A stretch of 64,000 nt of DNA from an uncultured Bacteroidota bacterium (GTDB taxonomy: Bacteria > Bacteroidota > Bacteroidia > Chitinophagales > Chitinophagaceae), in assembly GCA_903927185.1 (NCBI GenBank), contig CAIYLW010000023.1, positions 1 through 64,000 on the forward strand, written 5' to 3'. The translations under genes were made by a program, and so were the position numbers. Positions 50,309 through 60,366 of the stretch are shown here, one piece after another. The stretch's first letter is position 1. Each line of letters begins with the position of its first letter. Under the pieces are notes generated by a model. The model did no database searches, was not told the DNA's origin, and saw nothing but the letters and a program-made list of their open reading frames with translations.

Positions 50309-50647
50309 ATGAAGAAATCAAAATATGTACAACTCGTATTGATTACCGCTGCTTTAGCCAGTTGTAATCAGGCCAAGAAACCCGATTGGGATGATAATGC
50401 CAAAATGCATATCCGTAGTGATTCAACGGCTCCATATACTAATGTGTATCATCACGGCGGTATTGGTACTGCACTACTTTGGTATTATGCTTTTAGACCT
50501 TATGGAAACTATAATAATGGCTATTATCAGCGTGCAGGTTATTATTCCAGCGCCATCCATCCTAGTTCAAATATTGGGAGTAATGGCTTTAAAGCGGCAG
50601 TAAGTAGAGGCGGATTTGGCAGAAGCGGATTTAGTGTTTCTTCATAA
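50309..50647 (+). CDS. Small lipoprotein, YgiB/DUF1190-like C-terminus
   Basis: Lipobox LASCN; Gly/Tyr/Ser-rich tail ending SRGGFGRSGFSVSS; immediately upstream of a YgiC-like gene. Confidence 0.65.
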   Translation: MKKSKYVQLVLITAALASCNQAKKPDWDDNAKMHIRSDSTAPYTNVYHHGGIGTALLWYYAFRPYGNYNNGYYQRAGYYSSAIHPSSNIGSNGFKAAVSRGGFGRSGFSVSS

Positions 50648-50669
50648 AAAATTAATTAGTAATTAGATC

Positions 50670-51800
50670 ATGCAAAGAAATCAGATAATAGCCAGAAATA
50701 ATTGGCAAAACGAAGTTGAAAAATTAGGCTTTGGTTTTCATAGCACCAATGTTCCCTATTGGGACGAATCGGTTTATTACAGTTTCGAGATGCCAGAAAT
50801 ATTGGCCATCGAAAAAGCCACCAATGAATTGTGGAATTTATGTTTGGGTGCGGTGCAACATGTGATGGACAATAATTTGTATAGTCAATTTAAGATCCCA
50901 GAATGGGCGATACCGTTGATTGAAAAAAGTTGGACAGAAGACCATCCCGCTATTTATGGTCGCTTTGATCTTTGTTATAAAGATGGACAAATTAAATTAC
51001 TTGAATTTAATGCCGATACACCTACTAGTTTATATGAAGCAGGAATTGTGCAATGGTTTTGGTTACAAGATTTCGACAAAAACAAAGACCAGTTCAATAG
51101 TGTTCATGAAAAACTAATCAACTATTGGAAGTATTTAAAAAATTATTTGAATCCGGGTACTTTACATTTTACTTGTTTGAAAGAAACTTTAGAAGATCTA
51201 ACAAATACAGAATATTTACGTGATTGTGCAATTCAGGCTGGCATTGAAACCAAACTGATATTTATAGATGATCTTGGTTGGGATGATGATGGAAAACAAT
51301 TTTTGGATCTGGAGGATGAATCCATCAAAAATATTTTCAAACTCTATCCATGGGAATGGCTTTTAGCAGAATCTTTTGGACAGAATATTCCTAACGATTC
51401 CAATAGGGCTTTATGGATTGAGCCCGCATGGAAAATGATATTATCAAATAAAGCTATTCTTCCAATTTTATGGGAATTGTATCCTGATTGTCAGTATTTA
51501 TTACCGGCTTATTTTGAACAAGGTACTCTTACTAATTATGTGAAGAAACCTATTTTATCAAGAGAAGGTGCAAATATTGATTTAGTGATGAAGAGTATAT
51601 CTTTAGCAAAGACAGATGGACAATATAGCAATGAAGGATTTATTTTTCAGGAACTATTTACACTTCCAAATTATGCAGATCATTACCCTGTAATTGGATC
51701 ATGGATAATTGGACAGGAATCAGCAGGCATAGGTATTAGAGAAGCTAATAGTTTAATTACTGATAACCAAAGCAGGTTTGTTCCACACTTAATTCAATAG
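50670..51800 (+). CDS. Glutathionylspermidine synthase family protein (YgiC/YjfC-like ATP-grasp)
   Basis: IYGRFDLCYKDGQIKLLEFNADTPTSLYEAGIVQW, KPILSREGANIDLV, GSWIIGQESAGIGIREANSLITDNQSRFVPH. Confidence 0.9.
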   Translation: MQRNQIIARNNWQNEVEKLGFGFHSTNVPYWDESVYYSFEMPEILAIEKATNELWNLCLGAVQHVMDNNLYSQFKIPEWAIPLIEKSWTEDHPAIYGRFDLCYKDGQIKLLEFNADTPTSLYEAGIVQWFWLQDFDKNKDQFNSVHEKLINYWKYLKNYLNPGTLHFTCLKETLEDLTNTEYLRDCAIQAGIETKLIFIDDLGWDDDGKQFLDLEDESIKNIFKLYPWEWLLAESFGQNIPNDSNRALWIEPAWKMILSNKAILPILWELYPDCQYLLPAYFEQGTLTNYVKKPILSREGANIDLVMKSISLAKTDGQYSNEGFIFQELFTLPNYADHYPVIGSWIIGQESAGIGIREANSLITDNQSRFVPHLIQ

Positions 51801-51807
51801 AAAAATA

Positions 51808-52950
51808 TTAAGACCATTTTACTCTGCTTGCCAGAACCGTAATACTAAAACCTAATATGGCGATTACTGTAAATGACCATCTTAAACTTGAGTATTCCGC
51901 AATAGTTCCGATTAAAGGTGGCCCCATTAAAAATCCTATAAAGCCAATAGAAGAAATCGCAGCAAGTGCAGTTCCGGGTGACATGGTTTTTGATTTTCCG
52001 GCGGCACTATAAACTAATGGCACCACCGATGAAACACCTAATCCAACAAGCATAAAACCAATTCCTGCAGTAATGATATATGGAAAAATAACAGCGATTA
52101 ATAATCCGCTTGTAATACTAATTCCACTTGCGATCAATACTTTTTGAATTCCTACTTTTTGTGTAATTCTATCGCTCACGAATCTGCCGCCGGCCATCAT
52201 TCCCATAAATAATAAATATCCAAGGGTAACTAAATGTACAGGAGCATGCACAATTTTTTGAAAGTAAACACCACTCCAATCAAACATGGTTCCTTCGCAT
52301 ACCATACAGCCAAAAGCAATCAATCCATAAATCAAAATAAACCGATCTGGTTTTGTAAAGAATGAAGTATGCGCAGCTCCTCTTTGATCTCTGATCGTAT
52401 ACTGTGAAAAATAAATTGCTAAACTAGCTGCTAAAAAAAAGATAATAGAAAAATGTAGGAAAGGATTCAACCCTAAGGCAATGATCAATGTTCCTAAAGC
52501 AGCGCCGCTAAATCCCGCTAAACTCCAGATACCATGGAAAGATGCCATAATAGTTTTCCCATACATTACTTCTACAGCAATAGCTTGTGTATTCACTGAT
52601 ATATTAGAATAATTCCCAAAAGTTCCAAAGAAGAATAGAGCCAATGCTAATTGCCAGGGTTCTTGTACAAGTCCAATCATTACTAAAGTAGTAGGATAAA
52701 AAAGTGCTGAGGCAATCATAATGCGCCTACTTCCCAGTTTGTTGATCACCCATCCTGTAAAGGGCAAACTAAACATTGTACCAATGGGCATAGCGAATAA
52801 TATAAGGCCTAATTTGCCATCACTTAAAGCTAAATGACGTTTGATATCTGGGATGCGACTAGCCCAGCTTGCGAAACCTAGGCCTGCTATAAAAAAGAAA
52901 ACCGCAATGGCTATCCGATAGGTTTTGGGGCTGATTGTACTCGAATTCAT
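51808..52950 (-). CDS. MFS transporter
   Basis: Twelve hydrophobic segments; FASWASRIPDIKRHLALSDGKLGLILFAMPIG. Confidence 0.9.
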   Translation of the reverse strand: MNSSTISPKTYRIAIAVFFFIAGLGFASWASRIPDIKRHLALSDGKLGLILFAMPIGTMFSLPFTGWVINKLGSRRIMIASALFYPTTLVMIGLVQEPWQLALALFFFGTFGNYSNISVNTQAIAVEVMYGKTIMASFHGIWSLAGFSGAALGTLIIALGLNPFLHFSIIFFLAASLAIYFSQYTIRDQRGAAHTSFFTKPDRFILIYGLIAFGCMVCEGTMFDWSGVYFQKIVHAPVHLVTLGYLLFMGMMAGGRFVSDRITQKVGIQKVLIASGISITSGLLIAVIFPYIITAGIGFMLVGLGVSSVVPLVYSAAGKSKTMSPGTALAAISSIGFIGFLMGPPLIGTIAEYSSLRWSFTVIAILGFSITVLASRVKWS

Positions 52951-53060
52951 TCAATTAAAGGTAGTACAAGGAAGGGAAGTCGCCCAATTCGGTTATATTT
53001 GCGACCCGAAACTTTAATTGTGTTTCGTAAATTAAACATTTCAAATTCAAATTAGTTTAT

Positions 53061-54887
53061 ATGTATCGTTCGCACACTTGTGGTGAATTAAGAATCAGTG
53101 ATGTTGGCAAGAAAGTAACGCTGGCAGGTTGGGTTCAAACCGTTCGCAAATTTGGCGCCATTACATTTGTGGATCTACGCGATCGTTATGGTATTACCCA
53201 ATTGTTGATGGGCGAAGATTTGAATAGTATTTTGGATGCGAACCCATTGGGCAGAGAATTTGTATTGCAGGCAGAAGGGATTGTTGCAGAGAGAAGTAAT
53301 AAAAATAGCAATATTGCTACTGGTGAAGTAGAAATTACTATCAGTAGTTTTAAGATTTTGAATAAATCTGCAGTACCTCCTTTTACCATTCAGGATGATA
53401 CAGATGGTGGTGAAGATTTAAGAATGAAATATCGTTATCTGGATTTGCGCAGAAATGCTGTGAAAAAAAATATGGAACTACGATATGCCGTGAGCAGATC
53501 AGCCAGAAACTATTTACATGAAAATAATTTCATGGATATTGAAACACCATTCTTAATTAAATCAACACCAGAAGGTGCAAGAGATTTTGTGGTACCATCA
53601 AGAATGAATGCAGGTCAGTTTTATGCTTTACCACAATCTCCACAAACTTTCAAGCAATTATTGATGGTAAGTGGTTACGATCGTTATTATCAAATTGTAA
53701 AATGCTTTAGGGATGAAGATTTGCGCGCTGATCGTCAGCCAGAATTTACGCAGATCGATTGCGAAATGTGTTTTGTAGAACAAGAAGACATCTTGAATAT
53801 GTTTGAAGGTTTGGTGAAACGCATTTTCAAAGACGTAAAGAATATCGATTATACAGAACTAGTGGAACGTATAAGTTGGGAAGATGCAATGTGGCAGTTT
53901 GGGAACGACAAACCAGATATTCGTTTCGGCATGAAGATCGCGAATTTGAAATCTGCTTTTTTGAAAGGTGGAAAAATCAGTGCTGTTGGTGAATTAATTA
54001 ATGGGGCAGGTTTTGGTGTGTTTGATCAAGCAGAAACCGTTCTTGCTATTGCAGCGCCTGGTTGCAGTGAATATACTCGTAAACAAACAGATGAATTAAC
54101 TGAGTGGGTGAAGCGTCCTCAAATCGGCATGAACGGTTTGATCTATATTAAATGTAATGTTGATGGAACTTATAAGAGTAGTGTAGACAAATTCTATACA
54201 GAAGAAAAATTAAAATCCATTGCTGATGCAGCAGGTGCAGTAGCTGGTGATTTGGTTTTAATTCTTGCAGGTAGAGAAGAAAGAACTCGGAAAGCTACTA
54301 GCGAATTACGTTTAGAAATGGGCAAACGTTTGGGTTTTAGAAAAGAAGATGAATTTAAAATGCTTTGGGTTTTAGATTTCCCATTGTTCGAATATGCAGA
54401 AGAAGACAATCGTTGGGTTGCGCGTCACCATCCGTTTACTTCTCCTAAACCAGAAGAAATTGAGATCATGATTAACAATAATCCATTAATCGAAAACGCA
54501 GATAAATATTTAGAGCATCCTTATTCTAATATTAAAGCCAATGCTTATGATATGGTTTTGAACGGAAATGAAATTGGTGGTGGTTCTATCCGAATTTATC
54601 AAAGGGCTTTACAAGAAAAAATGTTTGCAGCTTTGGGGATGACCGAAGAAGAAGCCAACCATAAATTTGGATTTTTATTGGGTGCTTTTGAATATGGTGC
54701 CCCACCACATGGAGGATTAGCTTTTGGATTTGACCGCCTTTGTGCTATCTTGGGTGGAAGTGAAAGCATCCGCGACTTTATCGCCTTCCCTAAAAACAAT
54801 AGTGGACGCGATGTAATGTTAGATGCGCCAGGTCCGATAGATGAAAAACAGTTTTCTGAATTACAGATTAAATTAGATATTAAATAA
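53061..54887 (+). CDS. aspS: Aspartate--tRNA ligase
   Basis: [47 protein letters not shown]. Confidence 0.97.
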   Translation: MYRSHTCGELRISDVGKKVTLAGWVQTVRKFGAITFVDLRDRYGITQLLMGEDLNSILDANPLGREFVLQAEGIVAERSNKNSNIATGEVEITISSFKILNKSAVPPFTIQDDTDGGEDLRMKYRYLDLRRNAVKKNMELRYAVSRSARNYLHENNFMDIETPFLIKSTPEGARDFVVPSRMNAGQFYALPQSPQTFKQLLMVSGYDRYYQIVKCFRDEDLRADRQPEFTQIDCEMCFVEQEDILNMFEGLVKRIFKDVKNIDYTELVERISWEDAMWQFGNDKPDIRFGMKIANLKSAFLKGGKISAVGELINGAGFGVFDQAETVLAIAAPGCSEYTRKQTDELTEWVKRPQIGMNGLIYIKCNVDGTYKSSVDKFYTEEKLKSIADAAGAVAGDLVLILAGREERTRKATSELRLEMGKRLGFRKEDEFKMLWVLDFPLFEYAEEDNRWVARHHPFTSPKPEEIEIMINNNPLIENADKYLEHPYSNIKANAYDMVLNGNEIGGGSIRIYQRALQEKMFAALGMTEEEANHKFGFLLGAFEYGAPPHGGLAFGFDRLCAILGGSESIRDFIAFPKNNSGRDVMLDAPGPIDEKQFSELQIKLDIK

Positions 54888-54908
54888 AATATACATATTC
54901 ACTTTTTT

Positions 54909-54941
54909 AAAGGGAAATCTGAATAATTCGGGTTTCCCTTT
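54909..54941 (+). terminator. Terminator after aspS
   Basis: AAAGGGAAA...TTTCCCTTT followed by T-rich tract. Confidence 0.7.
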
Positions 54942-55090
54942 ATATTTTTTATACTATTTACATCTTTTTTATAGATATTTTCTAATAATACTGAAACAAA
55001 ATAAAAATATTCTTAATTTACATAAGTTTTTTGTGGGCCAGCTCGGTCAATAACCAACTTTTTTTGTAACTGACCATACAAATATTTCTT

Positions 55091-56536
55091 ATGACGGGAG
55101 AGTCACTTTTTAATCAGTACCCTATTTCTTCCCATATTTGGGATGAGATGAAAGGCACAGAGGGTATCAGACATCAATATCATAGCATCTATGAGGCCTG
55201 TCAAAAACTGAACCTAGACGAATTCTTACAAAAACACCAGCTGGCGGCAGAACTGTTCATGAGCCAGGGTATAACGTTTACCGTATATAGTGAGAATGAA
55301 GGCATTGAAAGAATATTCCCCTTCGACATCATTCCAAGAATTATTACAGGTGCAGAATGGGACCATATAGAAAAAGGCATCAAACAACGCCTTTCCGCCT
55401 TGAACCTTTTTTTAAAAGATATTTATAATGAACAACAAATTGTCAAAGACGGAATTATTCCTGCTGATTTAATAGCGTCTTGTCCACATTTTACCAGAGA
55501 AGTTTTTGGCATTCAGGTGCCCTTCGATATTTATGTACATATTGCTGGTATTGATTTGATAAGAGGCGAAGACGGAACTTTTTATATTTTAGAAGACAAT
55601 CTGAGAACGCCATCTGGTGTTTCTTATATGCTTGAAAATAGAGAAGTCACTAAGCGAATATTCCCTAACCTATTAGGTGATAGTAACGTGAGAATGATCA
55701 ACAACTATCCCCTGCTTTTACATGACAATTTAGTATCCTTTGCACCAAGGCAAATTGCAAACCCGACGGTTGTGTTATTAACGCCGGGCATTTATAATTC
55801 TGCGTATTTCGAACATACTTTTCTGGCACGTCAAATGGGTGTACAATTAGTTGAAGGCCGCGATCTTTTGGTGAACGACCATAAAGTTTATATGAAAACT
55901 ACCGCCGGCCTTCGTCAGGTTGATGTGATCTATCGAAGAATTGATGATGAGTTTTTAGATCCATTAGTATTTAGACCCGATAGTGCATTAGGTGTTCCGG
56001 GTTTAATTAGTGCTTATCGCAAGGGAAATGTAGCGATCATAAATGCTTTAGGTAATGGTGTAGCCGACGATAAAGCAGTTTATGCTTATGTTCCAGCTAT
56101 GATTAAATATTATCTCAATGAAGAAATTATTCTTCCCAATATTCCTACGTATCATATGAACAATGTTGAAGAGAGGAATTTTGTTTTCGAAAACATGCAT
56201 AAAATGGTTGTGAAAGAAACCAATCAATCTGGAGGCTACGGAATGGTGATGGGTAATAGTGCCTCAGAAGAAGCTTTGAAAAAAGCAAAAGAAAATATCT
56301 TGGCAAATCCACGCAACTTTATTGCACAACCCATAATTCAATTATCAACTGTACCTTGTTTAATTGATGGAAAACTTCAACCCCGACATGTAGACTTAAG
56401 ACCTTATGCACTTTGTGGTCCGAATGGTATTAGTATTGTTCCAGGGGGACTAACCAGAGTTGCATTGAGAGAAGGCTCACTGGTTGTTAACTCGTCACAA
56501 GGGGGTGGAAGTAAAGACACGTGGATAGTGGATTAA
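55091..56536 (+). CDS. Circularly permuted type 2 ATP-grasp protein (COG2308)
   Basis: FPFDIIPRIITGAEWDHIEKGIKQRLSALNLFLKDIYNEQQIVKDGIIP, EDNLRTPSGVSYMLENR, SSQGGGSKDTWIV. Confidence 0.94.
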   Translation: MTGESLFNQYPISSHIWDEMKGTEGIRHQYHSIYEACQKLNLDEFLQKHQLAAELFMSQGITFTVYSENEGIERIFPFDIIPRIITGAEWDHIEKGIKQRLSALNLFLKDIYNEQQIVKDGIIPADLIASCPHFTREVFGIQVPFDIYVHIAGIDLIRGEDGTFYILEDNLRTPSGVSYMLENREVTKRIFPNLLGDSNVRMINNYPLLLHDNLVSFAPRQIANPTVVLLTPGIYNSAYFEHTFLARQMGVQLVEGRDLLVNDHKVYMKTTAGLRQVDVIYRRIDDEFLDPLVFRPDSALGVPGLISAYRKGNVAIINALGNGVADDKAVYAYVPAMIKYYLNEEIILPNIPTYHMNNVEERNFVFENMHKMVVKETNQSGGYGMVMGNSASEEALKKAKENILANPRNFIAQPIIQLSTVPCLIDGKLQPRHVDLRPYALCGPNGISIVPGGLTRVALREGSLVVNSSQGGGSKDTWIVD

Positions 56537-56586
56537 TACAATCATGTTTTGAAATAAAATTGAAGAACCATCACAAATTTTAGTAC

Positions 56587-57528
56587 ATGTTAAGTAGAAT
56601 AGCAGATTCATTATATTGGTTACACCGTTATATGGAAAGAGCAGATGGAATGTTGCGCTTAATGCATACCAGTTATATTTTATCTTTTGATAAAGTGCAG
56701 GCTAGTAGCATGTCTTGGGAACCATCTCTTCGAATTTTTACTACATTACCTAAAGAAGAAATCGATCGTATAAAAAAGGATAATGCAGCTGTATTACATT
56801 ATTTATTCCTGGAAACTAAGAATCAGAATTCATTAAAAGTAATCATAACAAAAGCACGTGAAAATGCAAGAGGTGTGCAAGATCAGATCACGAAGGAAGT
56901 ATGGGAGCAAGTAAACTTATTATATCATCAAATAAATAAGCCTGGCTTAAAAGAAAAACTAGCCGGACCAGAAGCAATAAGAACTATTGATAGCTTTATA
57001 AAAAGCAGCGATCAATTTTGTGGTATTACAGATAGTACGATGCCTCGAGGCCAAGGTTGGAATTATATGAATTTGGGGAAATATACAGAGCGCTGTTTAA
57101 TGACGACTGAATTTACCCATTTTTACTTCAAAAAGTTGGATTTCGATTTAAAAGACGAACAGGACATTATTTTCTGGAGAAGCTTACTATTGTCGTTATC
57201 GGGCTATGAATTACACCTGAAAAATTATAGTAACCTCAAACATAATTATAATGTTTTACAGCAATTAGCTTTCGATAAGAACTTTCCGAGAGCAATTTAT
57301 TATTCTTTAGACCGAGCTAATAGATATTTAACCGAAATTGCAGGTTCTAATCCAGTGGAAGGTAGCATTAAACTGCTCAGAACTTATGGAAGGTTATATA
57401 GTTCTGTAAAGTTTGCTGATATTGAATTAGTGGAAAGAGAAGGTTTAGAAAAATATTTGATTTATGTCCGAAAAGAGTTAAATGAATTCAGCCAAGATTT
57501 AGGCAGAATTTATTTCTCTTATTCTTAA
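56587..57528 (+). CDS. Alpha-E domain-containing protein (COG2307)
   Basis: MLSRIADSLYWLHRYMERADGMLRLM. Confidence 0.94.
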   Translation: MLSRIADSLYWLHRYMERADGMLRLMHTSYILSFDKVQASSMSWEPSLRIFTTLPKEEIDRIKKDNAAVLHYLFLETKNQNSLKVIITKARENARGVQDQITKEVWEQVNLLYHQINKPGLKEKLAGPEAIRTIDSFIKSSDQFCGITDSTMPRGQGWNYMNLGKYTERCLMTTEFTHFYFKKLDFDLKDEQDIIFWRSLLLSLSGYELHLKNYSNLKHNYNVLQQLAFDKNFPRAIYYSLDRANRYLTEIAGSNPVEGSIKLLRTYGRLYSSVKFADIELVEREGLEKYLIYVRKELNEFSQDLGRIYFSYS

Positions 57529-57540
57529 ACAAAACCAAGA

Positions 57541-58491
57541 ATGTCTGTTTTTACAATACATCACATTACAAAATACGAATACGATAGGCCAGTAAAAGAA
57601 AGTGTAAATGAAATAAAAATATTTCCATTTGCGTCAGCAGAACAAGATGTTATACAACATGATGTAATCATTACAGAACAGCCAGATATATTGATTTTTG
57701 ATGACTATTGGGGGAATAAAACAGGTTGCTTTAACCTTCTTTCGCCGCATAAACACTTAGTCATAGAAAGCAAACTGAAAATTAGAAACTCGAAAGATCC
57801 CAATCCAACCTTTCCAATTGTTTCCTACACACAAGATTTAGATTCATTTATTTTAAATGATTTAAAATTGTTGGAACTGGCAAGAAGTACTGAAACAAAA
57901 TCAATCGAAACCATGCGCAATTATGTGGATGGTTTTTATCATTCTCGAAAGCCAATAGCTCAAATTGTTAAAGATTGTTGCAGTTTTATATTTACGGAAT
58001 TTACCTATATAAAAGGGATTACTAATATAGAAACAACAGTTGATGAAATTGTAGAACAGAAAGCAGGGGTTTGCCAGGATTTTGCACATGTAATGCTCGA
58101 ATTATTAAGAATGATTGGAATTCCTGCGAGATATGTGAGTGGCTATATTTGTCCGAATAAAAACGGAATGAGGGGTGAAGGAGCTACTCATGCTTGGGTA
58201 GAAGCTTTTATTCCACATTATGGATGGTGCGGGATTGACCCAACCAATAATACCTGGGCTACTAATAACCATATCATCTTAGCGGTTGGACGAGATTTTA
58301 AAGATTGCACACCCGCAAAGGGAACTTTCAAGGGACCAGCTCGTCAATTTTTGTCTGTGTATGTTTCTGTTGGTTACGAAGATGGCCAAGTTTTTGAAGA
58401 AGTTACCGATGTTCAATTACAAAAACAAACAGGTGCTGAAGTAACTGAATTAATAATCGATAACTTTGCTGAACATCAACAACAACAGTAG
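57541..58491 (+). CDS. Transglutaminase family protein (COG1305)
   Basis: KAGVCQDFAHVMLELLRMIGIPARYVSGY, THAWVEAFIPHYGWCGIDPTNN catalytic Cys/His/Asp. Confidence 0.94.
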   Translation: MSVFTIHHITKYEYDRPVKESVNEIKIFPFASAEQDVIQHDVIITEQPDILIFDDYWGNKTGCFNLLSPHKHLVIESKLKIRNSKDPNPTFPIVSYTQDLDSFILNDLKLLELARSTETKSIETMRNYVDGFYHSRKPIAQIVKDCCSFIFTEFTYIKGITNIETTVDEIVEQKAGVCQDFAHVMLELLRMIGIPARYVSGYICPNKNGMRGEGATHAWVEAFIPHYGWCGIDPTNNTWATNNHIILAVGRDFKDCTPAKGTFKGPARQFLSVYVSVGYEDGQVFEEVTDVQLQKQTGAEVTELIIDNFAEHQQQQ

Positions 58492-58502
58492 TTCGTTTGC
58501 TT

Positions 58503-59018
58503 ATGAAACAATTGACCCTATTCAGATTCCTTACTTATATTCTTTTACCCTTTGCTTCATTCTTTGCATTTATTGATTTAATCATGCTATTGAGTGCCTT
58601 AGGGAATCCAACTTTATTGTTCGCAGTTTTTTTAATTGCCGCATTTTGCATTTATGTTTTTGCATATATCATTTTCTTAAAAAGGCATATTGATCGAAAT
58701 CAACATGCTAAATCATCCTTAAAGGATTGGATAAAAGTAAACGCTTATGCTAGTTTGTTTTTAGGATTTCAATTTCTAATTTCAGCAGTAGGAATTTTTT
58801 ATATGGGGGAGCACGATTTAAGGAATGTAGTTGATAGGTTTCTGGAGACTCAACCTAATATGCCGGGCGAAATAAATATTGCATTATTTGTTAAAATAAT
58901 GAAAGGCGCCGCCTATTTCTTATTTTTCTTCTCCTTTGTTTTATTAGTACATATTACAATGGGCTTAAGAATTTTAAAGCAATATGCCTTCCTCTTCGCA
59001 GAAGAAGTAATAGACTAA
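58503..59018 (+). CDS. Hypothetical membrane protein
   Basis: Four hydrophobic segments; starts 11 nt after the transglutaminase gene. Confidence 0.72.
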   Translation: MKQLTLFRFLTYILLPFASFFAFIDLIMLLSALGNPTLLFAVFLIAAFCIYVFAYIIFLKRHIDRNQHAKSSLKDWIKVNAYASLFLGFQFLISAVGIFYMGEHDLRNVVDRFLETQPNMPGEINIALFVKIMKGAAYFLFFFSFVLLVHITMGLRILKQYAFLFAEEVID

Positions 59019-59063
59019 ACTAATTTTCATATCTGTTTGATCCATCCTTTTTAGTACTTTAGA

Positions 59064-60344
59064 ATGGTGAATTCATCTACTCCTTTAGCAGAAAGAATTC
59101 GTCCCAATACGCTGGACGAATTGATTGGGCAAGAACACTTGACCGGCAAAGGATCCATTCTTAGAACTGCTATTGAAAATGGCCGTATACCTTCTTTAAT
59201 TTTATGGGGGCCACCTGGCGTAGGGAAAACTACCATCGCCAATATCATAGCTCATACCATGCATGTTCCCTATTTTCAATTGAGTGCAATTAGCAGTGGC
59301 GTAAAGGATGTGAGAGAAGTCATCGAATCGGCAAAAGAACATATTGATATTGGTGCTATTTTATTTATCGATGAGATTCATCGATTTAATAAAGGCCAAC
59401 AAGATGCCTTACTTGGAGCAGTAGAGAAAGGTATTATTACACTTATTGGGGCTACTACTGAAAATCCTTCCTTCGAAGTAAATAGTGCCTTACTCAGTAG
59501 ATGCCAGGTATATGTGTTGAAAGCTTTGACAGAAGATGGATTGAAAAAATTATTGCAACACGCATTAGAAAAAGATCCAACACTTTTGAGTATAAAACCA
59601 ACACTCAAAGAAACGGAGGCGCTCATCAGACTCTCAGGTGGAGATGCAAGAAAATTATTGAACCTTTTAGAATTAGTTGTCAGCTCTTTTCCCTCTAATG
59701 ATATAACAAGAATTATCTCTGATACTTTTGTAATGAAAGTGGCACAGAATAAAATTGCATTGTATGATAAGCAAGGCGAACAACATTACGATATCATTTC
59801 TGCTTTCATAAAAAGCATGCGAGGCAGTGATCCAAATGCTGCTGTTTATTGGTTAGCAAGAATGATTGAAGGCGGGGAAGATGTAAAATTCATCGCAAGA
59901 AGAATGGTTATTTTTTCAAGTGAAGACATTGGCAATGCTAATCCCAATGCCTTATTGATGGCCACTACTACCTTTGATGCAGTTACTAAAATAGGATACC
60001 CGGAAAGTAGAATCATTCTTTCTCAATGTGCCACATATTTAGCTTCCTCACCAAAAAGCAATGCTGCTGTTGTAGCCATCATGGATGCTCAAAAAGCAGT
60101 TCAACAATTTGGCGATCAGCCAGTGCCCTTGCATATTCGAAACGCCCCTACTAAATTGATGAAGGATTTAGACTATGGAAAAAATTATCAATATTCACAT
60201 ATAGGAGAAGGCAATTTTATTACACAAGAATACTTACCTGCACCACTAATTGGTACTAAATTTTATAACCCGGGTAACAATTTAAGAGAAAATGAAATTC
60301 GTAAATTCTTAAAAGACAAATGGAAAGACAAGTACCAATATTAA
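59064..60344 (+). CDS. rarA: Replication-associated recombination protein A (AAA+ ATPase)
   Basis: PLAERIRPNTLDELIGQEHL, LWGPPGVGKTTIA, FIDEIHRFNKGQQDALL. Confidence 0.95.
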   Translation: MVNSSTPLAERIRPNTLDELIGQEHLTGKGSILRTAIENGRIPSLILWGPPGVGKTTIANIIAHTMHVPYFQLSAISSGVKDVREVIESAKEHIDIGAILFIDEIHRFNKGQQDALLGAVEKGIITLIGATTENPSFEVNSALLSRCQVYVLKALTEDGLKKLLQHALEKDPTLLSIKPTLKETEALIRLSGGDARKLLNLLELVVSSFPSNDITRIISDTFVMKVAQNKIALYDKQGEQHYDIISAFIKSMRGSDPNAAVYWLARMIEGGEDVKFIARRMVIFSSEDIGNANPNALLMATTTFDAVTKIGYPESRIILSQCATYLASSPKSNAAVVAIMDAQKAVQQFGDQPVPLHIRNAPTKLMKDLDYGKNYQYSHIGEGNFITQEYLPAPLIGTKFYNPGNNLRENEIRKFLKDKWKDKYQY

Positions 60345-60366
60345 TTCTATCACAACTAAAAATTCT

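Noticed and set aside
55020-55080. GGTCA...TGACC weak hairpin before the ATP-grasp gene considered as a riboswitch
   Set aside because: Only 5 bp stem with long AT loop; no match to any riboswitch consensus I can recognise
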